Assembly: GCF_024748695.1 (NCBI RefSeq)
Contig: NZ_CP087176.1
Coordinates: 3,093,501-3,157,500 of the forward strand
DNA: 64,000 nucleotides
Reading direction: 5' to 3'
Source: Pseudomonas sp. B21-040
GTDB taxonomy: Bacteria > Pseudomonadota > Gammaproteobacteria > Pseudomonadales > Pseudomonadaceae
Part shown: piece by piece, positions 37,035 through 46,018 of the stretch
Layout: the number at the start of each line of letters is the position of its first letter
Position numbering within the stretch: position 1 is the first letter of the stretch
Position numbers and translations under genes: made by a program
The notes under the pieces: model-generated
The model's input: only the letters and a program-made list of their open reading frames with translations
What the model was told of the DNA's origin: nothing
The model's database searches: none

Positions 37035-38030
37035 GTGTTGCAGATAAAAGACATCAACCACGTCGTCTACTGTCATCCCGATCTCGCGGTGATCGAACGC
37101 TTCCTGACCGATTTCGGCCTGGTCGTTATGCACCGGACCGAACAGCGGCTTTACCTGCGTGGGGCCTGTTCGCTGCCTTATGTGTATATCGCCGAAAAGG
37201 CCGAACACAGCAGCTTTGGCGCCATTGCATTCGCCGTCGAGAGTCTCGACGACCTGCACCAGGCCACTCAGCTGTCGGGTGCGTCAGCCATCCACGCACT
37301 AGAGGGGCCCGGAGGTGGGCAATGTGTCGTGCTGCACGATCCGTCCGGCCGCCGGATTGAGTTGGTCCACGGCATTGAACCGGTGGGTTCTCTAGACCTT
37401 CGCGCGGCGTTGACCATTAACTCGGCGCAAGAAAAACAGCGCTTCGGCGATGTGCAACGCCCCAATAAAGGTGCTGCGCAAGTGTTGCGTCTCGGCCATG
37501 CGGCAATCGGCGTACAGGACATGGTCGCGCATCTGGACTGGTACAAGCAGGTGCTTGGCATGCTGCCCTCCGATCTGGTGGTTGAAGAGCCCAATCGGGA
37601 CTGCCCGGCGGCGGCCTTCCTGCGATTGAACCGTGGGAGTGCATGGACTGACCATCACACCATTGCACTGTTCCAGGCGGAAAAAGACTTCGTCCATCAC
37701 GTTTCCTACGAGGTTCAAGACTTCGACGCGCAGTGCCTGGGACATGCTTGGATGACCCAGCAAGGCTGGTCGCCATTTTGGGGGGTGGGCCGACATGTGT
37801 TGGGCAGCCAGATCTTCGATTACTGGAGCGACCCGTCCGGCAACCTCATCGAGCATTTCACGGACGGTGACTTGTTCAACCAGGACTCACCGTCAGGCTT
37901 CACCCAAGCCTGTGACGATAGCCTCTATCAGTGGGGGCCACCGATGTCGGTGGAGTATTTCCTTGGTGGCAAGTGTGAAACGCAACAGACCGAACCTCGG
38001 TCTGCGACGTCCCGCCAGCGGCACAGTTGA
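37035..38030 (+). CDS. type I extradiol ring-cleavage dioxygenase, second paralogue
   Basis: A 331-residue two-domain VOC dioxygenase. The iron site is complete: [12 protein letters not shown] (His), [13 protein letters not shown] (His) and [11 protein letters not shown] (Glu); [15 protein letters not shown] is the usual segment before the Glu. The start is GTG 37035 with AAGGAGG at 37021-37026; the frame extends back to 36942 without family sequence. It shares the GRHVLGS signature with the dioxygenase at 24392. Its end overlaps no gene, and the reductase starts 23 nt later. Confidence 0.92.
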   Translation: MLQIKDINHVVYCHPDLAVIERFLTDFGLVVMHRTEQRLYLRGACSLPYVYIAEKAEHSSFGAIAFAVESLDDLHQATQLSGASAIHALEGPGGGQCVVLHDPSGRRIELVHGIEPVGSLDLRAALTINSAQEKQRFGDVQRPNKGAAQVLRLGHAAIGVQDMVAHLDWYKQVLGMLPSDLVVEEPNRDCPAAAFLRLNRGSAWTDHHTIALFQAEKDFVHHVSYEVQDFDAQCLGHAWMTQQGWSPFWGVGRHVLGSQIFDYWSDPSGNLIEHFTDGDLFNQDSPSGFTQACDDSLYQWGPPMSVEYFLGGKCETQQTEPRSATSRQRHS

Positions 38031-38053
38031 TCTCTCTCAAAAGGACCGATGCC

Positions 38054-38677
38054 ATGAGTAAAGCAATGACCGAGCAGGGGCTTGACCTGCTGTTTCGCCA
38101 GGCCCGAAGCCAGAACGGCTGGCTCGATCAAACAGTGAGCGATGACACACTCAAAAACCTTTATGGCCTGATGCGTTGGGGGCCGACGAGTGCTAACGGT
38201 TGTCCGGCACGTATCGTGTTTGTGCGTAGCGCCGAGGCTAAACAGCGCCTGCTTCCGGCACTGAGCGCTGGCAACGTTGAAAAGACAATAAGTGCACCGG
38301 TGACTGCCATCATCGGTTACGACACGCTATTCCACGAGCAATTGCCCAAGCTGTTTCCGCACAATCCCGGCGTGCGCGATTGGTTTGCTGGGCAGCCGGA
38401 GTTGATCGAGTCAACGGCGCTACGCAACAGTTCGATGCAAGGCGGCTACTTCATCCTCGCGGCGCGCGCCTTGGGGCTCGACTGCGGTCCCATGTCCGGG
38501 TTTGATCATCAGTGGGTTGATCAAGCTTTTTTCACCCCTGACACCGACCGGCCGCCTGCCTTTGCCAGCATGCAGATCAAATCAAACTTCTTATGCAACC
38601 TCGGTTATGGCGATACCGCCAAGTTATTTGCACGCAGCCCGCGTCTCGAATTTGAGGAAGCCTGCCTGCTCCTCTAA
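38054..38677 (+). CDS. RutE-like nitroreductase-fold (malonic semialdehyde reductase) protein
   Basis: A 207-residue FMN protein of the nitroreductase fold, closest to the RutE/HadB group: [20 protein letters not shown] (FMN contact near 35-55), [20 protein letters not shown], and [17 protein letters not shown]. RutE reduces malonic semialdehyde to 3-hydroxypropionate in pyrimidine catabolism. No other rut genes are here. Beside an FAH hydrolase and an extradiol dioxygenase, disposal of a semialdehyde ring-cleavage product is a reasonable role; other enone or nitro substrates are possible. ATG 38054 follows AAGGA. Confidence 0.82.
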   Translation: MSKAMTEQGLDLLFRQARSQNGWLDQTVSDDTLKNLYGLMRWGPTSANGCPARIVFVRSAEAKQRLLPALSAGNVEKTISAPVTAIIGYDTLFHEQLPKLFPHNPGVRDWFAGQPELIESTALRNSSMQGGYFILAARALGLDCGPMSGFDHQWVDQAFFTPDTDRPPAFASMQIKSNFLCNLGYGDTAKLFARSPRLEFEEACLLL

Positions 38678-38791
38678 CTGACTACGCCCTCCGTAAAAAA
38701 AGTAAATCCCCCAGCCCGACTGATTGCGCGCTTTGGCTGATCGCGCCCGATCCATCGGACTGGCACAACAACAAAAATAAGGAAAACCACG

Positions 38792-40027
38792 ATGAAATCT
38801 CTTTCGAAGTGGCATGTGCTTGTCGGCGGCTTCCTGGCGTATCTGTTCGATGCCATGGAAATCATCCTGCTGACTATCGCGCTGCCGGTGATCCGCCAGG
38901 ATCTCGGCCTGAGCTTCAACGAGGCCGGTATGCTCGCTTCGGCGACCCTGCTGGGTATCGGTTTTAGCAGCATCACCACCGGCTGGTACTCCGATAACTT
39001 TGGTCGACGCAAGGCACTGCTCATATCGTTGATTGTGTTTGGTGTGCTGACCACCCTGGTTGCGACTACCCACAGTTGGGCCTTGCTCCTGTTGCTTCGC
39101 TTCCTTTCTGGGTTGGGGCTGGGTGGTGTCTGGGGAATTGTCTCTGCCTATGTGACGGAGACCTGGCCTGCGCATCAGCGTGCAAGAGCGACCGGTTTTG
39201 TGCTGAGTTCCTTCCCGATCGGCGCCGCCATCGCGGCAATGGCCGCGGCAAACTACCTGCCGGACTGGAAGATGCTATTTCTGGTGGCGGGTATCTCGAC
39301 GCTGATCCCAGTGGCGTACCTCTTTTTCTTTGTGCCCGAATCCCGGGAATGGCAAGAGCAGAAGGCCAAGAGCCTTGCCAACCCCAAGCTTCAGATGCGC
39401 GTCTCGGTCAGCGAAATCTTTGCTCCTGAACTGCTGCGGCTGACCCTGTTGGGTACCCTGGCAGCCAGTTGTGCAGTCATCGGCTTCTGGGGCGCGAGCA
39501 CTTGGTTGCCGACCTACCTGGTGCAAGAGCGTGGTCTAAACATGGGCATGATGGCCAATTTCATGGCAATCCTGAACATCGGCGCGTTCATCGGGATTAA
39601 CGCATTTGGCTTCATTGCCGACCACATCGGCAAAAGAAACGCTACGTTGCTTTCACTGCTGGGCAGTGCCGTCATGCTGTCGATTTATGCCCTGACCACA
39701 CAGAACGCCATCCTGTTCTGGCTGGGGCCGGTCTATGCCTTCTTCTATGCCTTTGCCAGTCTGTTCGCGTCGTACTTCAGCGCCCTTTACCCCACCCGGG
39801 TGCGCACGATCGGTGCCGGCTTCTGCTTCAACTTCGGCCGCGGCCTGGCGGCGTTTGCCCCGTTACTGTTGAGTGGTATTGCCACCCATTACAGCTTGGC
39901 GTTGGGGTTGCTGGTCTGCGCAGGCTTCTTTGCCTTGGCAACGATCACCATGTTTTTCATGCCCCATGCAGAAATCCCCGAGGTAAATTCTGCGCAAAGC
40001 GCGCCACTGGAAACCCGCCATTCGTAG
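38792..40027 (+). CDS. MFS transporter, AAHS (aromatic acid:H+ symporter) type
   Basis: A 411-residue 12-TM carrier. AAHS features are FDAMEIILLTIALP in TM1 with its Asp, GWYSDNFGRRKALLIS after TM2, GLGLGGVWGIVSAYVTE in TM4-5 and FIADHIGKRNATLLS after TM8. Such carriers import benzoate-type acids by proton symport. It is the uptake component of the second meta-cleavage cluster, downstream of the RutE-like gene (114-nt gap). It is not closely similar to the MFS at 19780. Confidence 0.92.
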   Translation: MKSLSKWHVLVGGFLAYLFDAMEIILLTIALPVIRQDLGLSFNEAGMLASATLLGIGFSSITTGWYSDNFGRRKALLISLIVFGVLTTLVATTHSWALLLLLRFLSGLGLGGVWGIVSAYVTETWPAHQRARATGFVLSSFPIGAAIAAMAAANYLPDWKMLFLVAGISTLIPVAYLFFFVPESREWQEQKAKSLANPKLQMRVSVSEIFAPELLRLTLLGTLAASCAVIGFWGASTWLPTYLVQERGLNMGMMANFMAILNIGAFIGINAFGFIADHIGKRNATLLSLLGSAVMLSIYALTTQNAILFWLGPVYAFFYAFASLFASYFSALYPTRVRTIGAGFCFNFGRGLAAFAPLLLSGIATHYSLALGLLVCAGFFALATITMFFMPHAEIPEVNSAQSAPLETRHS

Positions 40028-40096
40028 ATGAGAGTACTCATTCGGTTATTCCGCTAATCGCGGATGCGATCAACCGCCAAGCACGGAGTTTTAAGC

Positions 40097-40480
40097 ATGT
40101 TAGAGCAACAGACAAAACAACACATTGAAGCCCTTGAAGTACGCCGTCGTCAGGCGATGATCGACTTGGACATGGACTTTCTGGAAGGCATCTATACCGA
40201 CGATCTTACTTATAGCCACTCCGATGGTAAGAGCGATAGCAAGAGTGACTATCTGCAGGGAATGCGCGCAGGGATCTGGCACTATCGAAGTTTCGACAGT
40301 CAGCAAGAGCGCATACGTATGGTAGGAACCTGCGCCGTCATCACCGGGCTGATCGACATGGATGTGATTATTCGGGGTGAGCCCATGCTGTTGAACTCGC
40401 GTTATATCAGCGTCTGGAGAGAGGGCGACGCGGGTTGGCAAATAATGGCCTGGCAGTCCACGCGATATTCTAGAGGTTGA
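40097..40480 (+). CDS. SnoaL/DUF4440-like NTF2-fold protein
   Basis: A 127-residue NTF2-fold protein: RRRQAMIDLDMDFLEGIYTD then DLTYSHSDGKSDSKSDYLQG, ending GWQIMAWQSTRY, a pattern shared by DUF4440 proteins, several of which act on small ring or ketone substrates. ATG 40097 with ACGGAG upstream is chosen over an in-frame start at 40064. It is in the second aromatic cluster between the MFS and the Tsx-like channel. Not similar enough to the protein at 2146 to call a duplicate. Confidence 0.75.
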   Translation: MLEQQTKQHIEALEVRRRQAMIDLDMDFLEGIYTDDLTYSHSDGKSDSKSDYLQGMRAGIWHYRSFDSQQERIRMVGTCAVITGLIDMDVIIRGEPMLLNSRYISVWREGDAGWQIMAWQSTRYSRG

Positions 40481-40668
40481 AGTTGATTTTAAGTGCGCAA
40501 GCGTTTCACCGTCTGCGTCGGACCGTTTTCAGTCACTAGCAGTGCATTTGATCGTTTGATCCCGGTCGTTATGACTAAGCGGGCGCGGGGTTCTCACGCC
40601 TGAAATCCATAGCGCTGAAACACTGTTCATACGGCTAACACATGGCTGAACTTATTGGAATCTTGACT

Positions 40669-41526
40669 ATGTACGTACAACAACTACAAAAAACGTATTT
40701 CAAGGCACTTCTGGCTGCTGGCGTAATGAGCCTGGCCACGACCAGCGTAAACGCCAAGGAATGGAGCGATACCTTTGTCGGGTTTCGCTATGGCACCGAC
40801 TTCACCGAGCCCAGCGTGCGGGGTAAGGTCCAGAAGGAGATCTACCAACTGGGTCATGTCAGCGGCAATGACACGGGTTCCAACTTCTTCAATCTGGACG
40901 TCCTGAAGTCCGACAGCAATGACCCGAAGAAGGACAGTAACTCCGGCGCGACAGAAGCCTATCTGGTCTATCGCCATCAACTGTTTCTGAGCAAGGTCTT
41001 TGACCGTTCAATGGCTTTCGGTCCGGTCAAGGAAGTGGCGCTGAGCAGTGGGGTCGAACTCAACTACAAGAACACCGAATTCGCGACCCGTAAGCGCATG
41101 TTGGTGGTGGGCCCGACACTCAAGTTCGACGTGCCCGGGTACCTGGATATCAGCCTGCTTTACGCCATGGAATGGAACCATTGTGGGTTGAACGCTTGCC
41201 AGACCGAGAACATTCAGTTCGATCCGTATTACGTGCTGCACATGGTGTGGGGTTTCCCATTTCAACTGGGCAGTGTGCCGCTCAAATTCCAAGGGTTCGC
41301 CAGTTACAAGACGCAGAAGGGCAAGGATTATTTTAAACAGGACACGGCCGAGGAAAGCCTGGTTCGCGCGTCGTTAATGGTCGATGTGGGGCAGATAGCC
41401 TTTGGCAGTAAAAACAAACTGCTGATCGGACCGGGCTACGAGTACTGGAAACACAAATATGGAGCGATCCACAAACCGGGTACTGACACCTACGCACCGA
41501 CAGTGCATCTTGAGTGGCACTTCTGA
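40669..41526 (+). CDS. Tsx/OmpK-like outer-membrane channel
   Basis: A 285-residue outer-membrane protein with a signal peptide (FKALLAAGVMSLATTSVNA) and Tsx-family blocks: WSDTFVGFRYGTDFTEP, VYRHQLFLSKVF and ISLLYAMEWNHCGLNAC, ending in an aromatic strand PTVHLEWHF. Tsx channels pass nucleosides, but distant relatives accompany other uptake genes. The start could be 40642 (MAELIGIL) or 40669; the latter gives a normal signal peptide. Last gene of the TetR-linked cluster, with a strong terminator downstream. Confidence 0.8.
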   Translation: MYVQQLQKTYFKALLAAGVMSLATTSVNAKEWSDTFVGFRYGTDFTEPSVRGKVQKEIYQLGHVSGNDTGSNFFNLDVLKSDSNDPKKDSNSGATEAYLVYRHQLFLSKVFDRSMAFGPVKEVALSSGVELNYKNTEFATRKRMLVVGPTLKFDVPGYLDISLLYAMEWNHCGLNACQTENIQFDPYYVLHMVWGFPFQLGSVPLKFQGFASYKTQKGKDYFKQDTAEESLVRASLMVDVGQIAFGSKNKLLIGPGYEYWKHKYGAIHKPGTDTYAPTVHLEWHF

Positions 41527-41621
41527 ACCGATAGGTATGATGCTAGCGGACTCTGTCCAACGCGTACGCTAACCATTGAGTTACCGCTTCCTTTTTGCTT
41601 CCTTGGTTGGGAGGCGGTTTT

Positions 41622-41647
41622 GGGCGCCCATAGGGGCGCCTATTTTT
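41622..41647 (+). terminator. intrinsic terminator ending the second aromatic cluster
   Basis: GGCGCCC (41623-41629) and GGGCGCC (41634-41640) pair around loop ATAG, followed by TATTTTTT. Nothing else recognisable fills 41648-41912. Confidence 0.85.
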
Positions 41648-41912
41648 TGTGCATCTAACGGCCGGTTTCTGGCTGTCATGAGGGGCCGCAATCGCCCTAA
41701 GGGATCGCTCATACAAAGCTTATGTTATTTGCATTCGACGATGGATTTAACTTTGTAGCTACATCTGGCGGACCTCTTTCCAGATCAGTGTCCAATAAGC
41801 GGTCATCACGAAAATTTATAGCAGAGGCAATGAATACAATTTGTCTGATGGTGCTTCCAATCATTCTTCCATTGTGAATAACAGTGGTGTGCAAATGAGC
41901 GTGGTGACAATC

Positions 41913-41939
41913 AGACAAGGACACCTTTTGTCCTTGTCT
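41913..41939. other. perfect 11-bp hairpin upstream of the sulfatase remnant
   Basis: AGACAAGGACA and TGTCCTTGTCT pair perfectly with a 5-nt loop (CCTTT), about 45 nt before ATG 41984. It may be a terminator lacking a T tract, a leader structure or a protein-binding site. Confidence 0.5.
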
Positions 41940-41983
41940 CACTGAGTTGCCGCACTGTCGCCACGATGATCGGAGAATAAGAA

Positions 41984-42238
41984 ATGCTCAATGCACGACA
42001 GTGGTTTACTCGCCTGGCGCTCGTGGTCCCGCTTTGTGCGGGTCTTCCACTTGCCAGTGCTGCGCAGCCGAATATCCTGGTGATCTTTGGCGACGATGTC
42101 GGGGTGAGCAATATCAGCGCCTATAACCAAGGGCTGATGGGTTACGAAACGCCCAGCATCGACCGTATTGCGAGAGAGGGCACCTCTTTTACCCACGCCT
42201 ATGGCGAGCAGACCTGCACTGCCGGGCGAGCGGCCTTC
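41984..42238 (+). pseudogene. truncated arylsulfatase (N-terminal 85 residues)
   Basis: From ATG 41984 (GGAGAATAAGAA upstream): a signal peptide (LALVVPLCAGLPLASAA), then QPNILVIFGDDVGVSNISAY with the two metal-binding Asp, and TPSIDRIAREGTSFTHAYGE then QTCTAGRAAF. CTAGR is the C-x-A-x-R motif whose Cys becomes formylglycine. Directly after it the sequence switches to a porin tail, so about 450 residues of catalytic and C-terminal domain are lost. The frame runs on to a stop at 42295 in shifted porin sequence. Confidence 0.85.
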
Positions 42239-42536
42239 AAACATGCAGCTCAGCACGTCCTATACCCGAGGCGAAGCGGACCTGACTGGGGTTGACCCCG
42301 CGAACCCGGGCTATGGATACATTTACAATGCTTCGGGAAAGGATGCTCATCATTGGGAACGAGATGTGGCCCTGCGTTATGCAGTGCCAGACGGCAAGGC
42401 CAAGGGAGTGACTGTAACGCTGCGTTGGGCTGCTCACCGTACAGGTGATGGCTATACGGCTCCGGGCAATATCCGTGGCAATTCGAACGCAGATGAGTAC
42501 CGCATGATAGTCGATTATCCATTCAGTATTTTTTAG
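42239..42536 (+). pseudogene. orphan 3' end of an OprD-family porin
   Basis: The reading MQLSTSYTRGEADLTGVDPA, GYGYIYNASGKDAHHWERDV and NADEYRMIVDYPFSIF is almost the same as the last 99 residues of the intact OprD at 16738-18162. It is joined out of frame to the sulfatase fragment near 42238. Downstream, 42560-42590 loosely matches the sequence after the intact oprD, suggesting the fragment once included the start of a following SphA-like gene. The next feature is the IS end at 42611. Confidence 0.85.
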
Positions 42537-42610
42537 TAGGTTACAGAATGCGTGACTTGTGACAGCGGGTAGGGTTATCCATTCAGCCGGATACGTGAGT
42601 GACTGCTTTT

Positions 42611-44272
42611 GGCCCAGAGTGTGTAAAAACGCTCATGGCCTCATCGTCTTGGATCATTGACGTTCGTGGCGGAACGATCACAAGGCAAATGCTGCGTGTC
42701 GCATCAATCGCGACCTGGAACACGTCAACGCCGTTTTACAGTCTCTGGGATGGGCCAAAATCAGCCTTTTTTAGGCCAACAGCGCTTTAATCAAACCGTT
42801 GGCACCGATGATTTTCATGACCCCTTTCAAGTTGTAGGCGAGAACATTCAAGCTCATCTCCGCACTCACTCCGGCCAGTTTTCGCGTCAGGAAGTGTGTC
42901 GTCCCCATCCATTGTTTGAGCGTCCCGAAGGGATGCTCAACCGTCCGTTTTCGGACGCGCATCATCTCCGGTGCTTTGCTCAGCCGAAGCTGCATTTCCT
43001 CCAATACAACTTCATGCTCCCAGCGTCGAACTCGTCGTTCCGTGCTCGGGGTGCATTGCGACATCAACGCGCAGCCCTGGCATTTCGAACTCCAGTAACG
43101 ATGCAACTTCAGGCCTTTTTCAACGTAGGAGTAGTGCCAGATCAGTGCCTCGCCAGCTCGACAAATGTATTCATTTTTTGAAGCGTCGTAGATGAAGGCA
43201 TCATTGTTGAAACGCCCATCGGCTTTGGCTGCTGAGGTCATCGGCTTGGGCACATAGGCGGTAATACCTGCATCGTGACAAGCGAGGATTTGTTCGCTTT
43301 TGAAGTAACCTCGGTCAGCCACCACCGACAACGTATCTGAGGCCATCGCCTCGCGGGCTTGCTTGGCCATCGAGCAGAGTTGATCGCGGTCGGAACCAAC
43401 GTTGGTCACCTCGTGCGCAACGATCAAATGGTGCTGCGTATCGACCGCTGTCTGCACGTTGTAGCCAACAATTCCCGTGCCGCGCGTCATCATGGAGCGG
43501 CTGTCTGGATCGGTCAGTGAGACCTGTTTATCCGGTGATTCATTGAGCTGAATTTCGATCGCCTGAAGCTCTTTCATTTGAGTTTTGAGCTTGGCGATTT
43601 TCTCTTCCGGCCGCACGGCGCTGGGCTCGGTAGCTGTTGGTTCTTGCCGATCAGCAGCATCGAGTGCCGTCAGGTAACGATTGATACTCGATTCAATTTC
43701 TTCCATTCGCCGCTTCAGTTTGGCGCTGGTGAAATTGCGGTCGCGGTTGTTGACGGCTTTAAATTTGCTGCCATCCATGGCGACCAGATGTTCTCCGAAC
43801 AGTCCCAACTGCTGACACAACACGACGAACTGGCGGCAGACGCCTCTGATGGCTTTGCTGTTGTCTTTTCGGAAGTTGGCGATGGTCTTGAAGTCCGGCA
43901 TCAAACGCCCGGTCAGCCACATCAGTTCGACGTTGCGTTGAGCTTCTCGCTCCAGCCATCGTCTCGACTGGATGCGGTTGAGATAACCGTAGCTAGATCT
44001 TCAACAAGACCGAGGGATGGTAAGCAGGTCGGCCAGTGTCGGCCGGAATGGCACCGTCAAAACCCAGTTTGGCCAGGTCGAGTTCATCGACGAAGACGTC
44101 GACTACGCGCACCGGGTTGGTATCGCTGACGTAGTCGTCGAGGCTCTCGGGAAGTAAGGTGCCTTGGCCTCGATGTTCACCTTGGATAAAGCGCTTCATG
44201 GGCGATCCCTACGATGAAATCCTAAGAAATCATAGCAAGGGTTCACGAAGGCGTTTTTACACACTCTGGGCC
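42611..44272 (-). mobile_element. IS1182-type insertion sequence A
   Basis: Ends are perfect 22-bp terminal inverted repeats beginning GGCCCAGAGTGTGTAAAAAC (42611-42632, and reverse complement 44251-44272). The 1662-bp element contains one transposase reading frame broken by a frameshift. Flanking bases (TTTT on the left, GTTT on the right) do not give a clear target duplication. Confidence 0.88.
42771..44199 (-). pseudogene. IS1182-family transposase (IS A), frameshifted
   Basis: The N-terminal part from ATG 44199 (MKRFIQGEHRGQGTLLPESL... PSVLLKI) stops at 43993-43995. The remainder starts in another frame at YGYLNRIQ and runs through VELMWLTGRLMPDFKTIANF, VAMDGSKFKAVNNRDRNFTS, VVADRGYFKSEQILACHDAG and TVEHPFGTLKQWMGTTHFLT to 42771. 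Four extra bases, TAGC at 43992-43995, account for the break: removing them restores LLKIYGYLNRIQ. All DDE landmarks are otherwise intact, so the event is recent. The family normally uses one frame. Confidence 0.88.
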
Positions 44273-44302
44273 GTTTTCAGCCGGTCGCGACAGGCAGAAA
44301 TC

Positions 44303-45919
44303 GGCCAATTCTGTTGAAAAAGTCGAAATTTCAGACTGGAAGACATTAAGGTTGGCCGTCACTTCAGAACCTATTCACCACGCTGGGTGGTTTTTGGGTT
44401 CTGCGTTGATCTTTGCAGCTTGGTTAGTAGGTTAATTTGAGGGTTTTTGCTGATTCCGTGCGTACCTATCCCGTGGCCGGCGGCCCTTGTGAGGTCAGTT
44501 TCGCCAGTCTTCTTAAATTCTGTACCGCAGCAGCCAAGGTAAATTCGTCGTTTGCACCGGTCATTCCCCGTAGCCTTAATCGATCCAGCTTCAGGATTCG
44601 TTTGAGGTGAGCGAACAACATTTCGACCTTTTTTCGCTCATGGCGAGAGCACACGTATTGCGGTGTTGCAGCAATTCGCCGAGCAACATTGCGTGCCGCC
44701 TCATGGACGCTACGGGCGATTTTTCGGAACGAGGTGTTTGGGCAGCAGCGCTCTTTTATCGAGCATTTAGAGCAGTCTGTTTGCCGGGATCGAAAGATGA
44801 TGGTGTTGGCTTTCGTGACATGTGAGCGCTGGTTCTTGAAGGCCCGCCACTCGCTACGCAGGGCGTACCCCATGGGGCAACGATATTCCTGCACCTCTTC
44901 ATTCCATTGAAAATCACTGATCGAGAGACTCTCGTTCTTACGCTCGGTTTTGTCTCACACCGGCACATGCGGCTCGATGTCTTTTTCGTCGACCATCCAG
45001 GCCAACATCGGTGCGGTTCCATAAGCGGTATCGCCGATGAGCCGATCCGGTTTGATATCGAAGCGCTCTTCGATCCGCTCAATCATGGACTTGGTGCTCT
45101 CGACCTCGGCGGTTCGATGAGCTGGCGTCGGTTCCACATTCATGATCACGCCATGCTCGACATCAATCAAGTAGTTCGTCGAGTAAGCGAAGAACGCCGG
45201 GCCTCCTGGCGCTGCGGTCCAACCAGAAAGCGGGTCAGTCAGCGACAGGCGCTTGGGCAGTGCTTCGCTCAATGCTTCTTCATCCAGCGCTTCAAGGTAC
45301 TCACGGACGGCCCGAGTACTAAGCGACGGATCGCTCCAGTTGATCTCTTCATTTCCGGGTACGCCACGTTGCCGACTGGCGTCCGCCTTGATGACGCTGG
45401 CGTCCACAGCAAAACCTTCGCCTTTGACCAGACCTGCGTCCATGCAGCGACGCAGCACTTCGTTGAACAGCCAGCGAAACAACGAGCTGTCGCGAAAACG
45501 ACCGTGCCGATTCTTGGAAAACGTAGAGTGATTGGGGACTTCGTCTTCGAGGCTCAACCGACAGAACCAGCGATATGCCTGGTTCAAATGAGCCTCTTCG
45601 CACAACCTGCGTTCGGAGCGAATGCCGTAGCAATAGCCCACGATCAGCAGGCGAATCATCAGTTCAGGATCAATCGAAGGACGCCCGATTGGGCTATAAA
45701 AGTCGGCGAGGTAATGGCGTAGATCGCTTAGATCGAGGCATCGATCAATGTTGCGCAGGAGGTGATTGGCTGGGATGTGATCTTCAATGCTGAACGAGTA
45801 AAACAGTCTCTCTTGCCCACTCGACAATTGTCCCATCATGCTGCGAATCCCCCCGCTGGCCGATGACCTGATTTTGCCGCAGGCCAGGCAGGAGATCTAC
45901 TTTTTCAACAGAATCAGCC
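44303..45919 (-). mobile_element. IS1182-like insertion sequence B
   Basis: Imperfect terminal repeats: GGCCAATTCTGTTGAAAAAG at 44303 and the inverse of GGCTGATTCTGTTGAAAAAG ending at 45919. The 16-bp core ATTCTGTTGAAAAAGT is perfect and the outer boundary is less certain. The element is about 1.6 kb and lies only 30 bp from IS A. Its transposase carries a nonsense codon. Confidence 0.75.
44466..45839 (-). pseudogene. IS1182/IS5-like transposase (IS B) with an in-frame nonsense codon
   Basis: The reading from ATG 45839 (MMGQLSSGQERLFYSFSIED, ...RPSIDPELMIRLLIVGYCYG IRSERRLCEE..., FAVDASVIKADASRQRG, LIGDTAYGTAPMLAWMVDEK) stops at TGA 44955-44957 after HVPV. The same frame then continues DKTERKNESLSISDFQWNEE to LKLDRLRLRGMTGANDEFTL at 44466. 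Related transposases have HVPVWDKT here, so Trp TGG has become TGA. No other lesion is visible across about 457 codons. Confidence 0.87.
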
Positions 45920-46018
45920 AGAAACGGACATTCTGGTGAGGCCCTAAGGAAACCAAAAATGTGCATTCTCTCCAAGAAGTTCCTGTGAGAGAGCACGGTT
46001 AATTCTGCTGTGACAACT

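Noticed and set aside
43985..43998. Programmed frameshift in the IS A transposase
   Set aside because: No slippery heptamer; four extra bases (TAGC) explain the break and the family uses a single frame.
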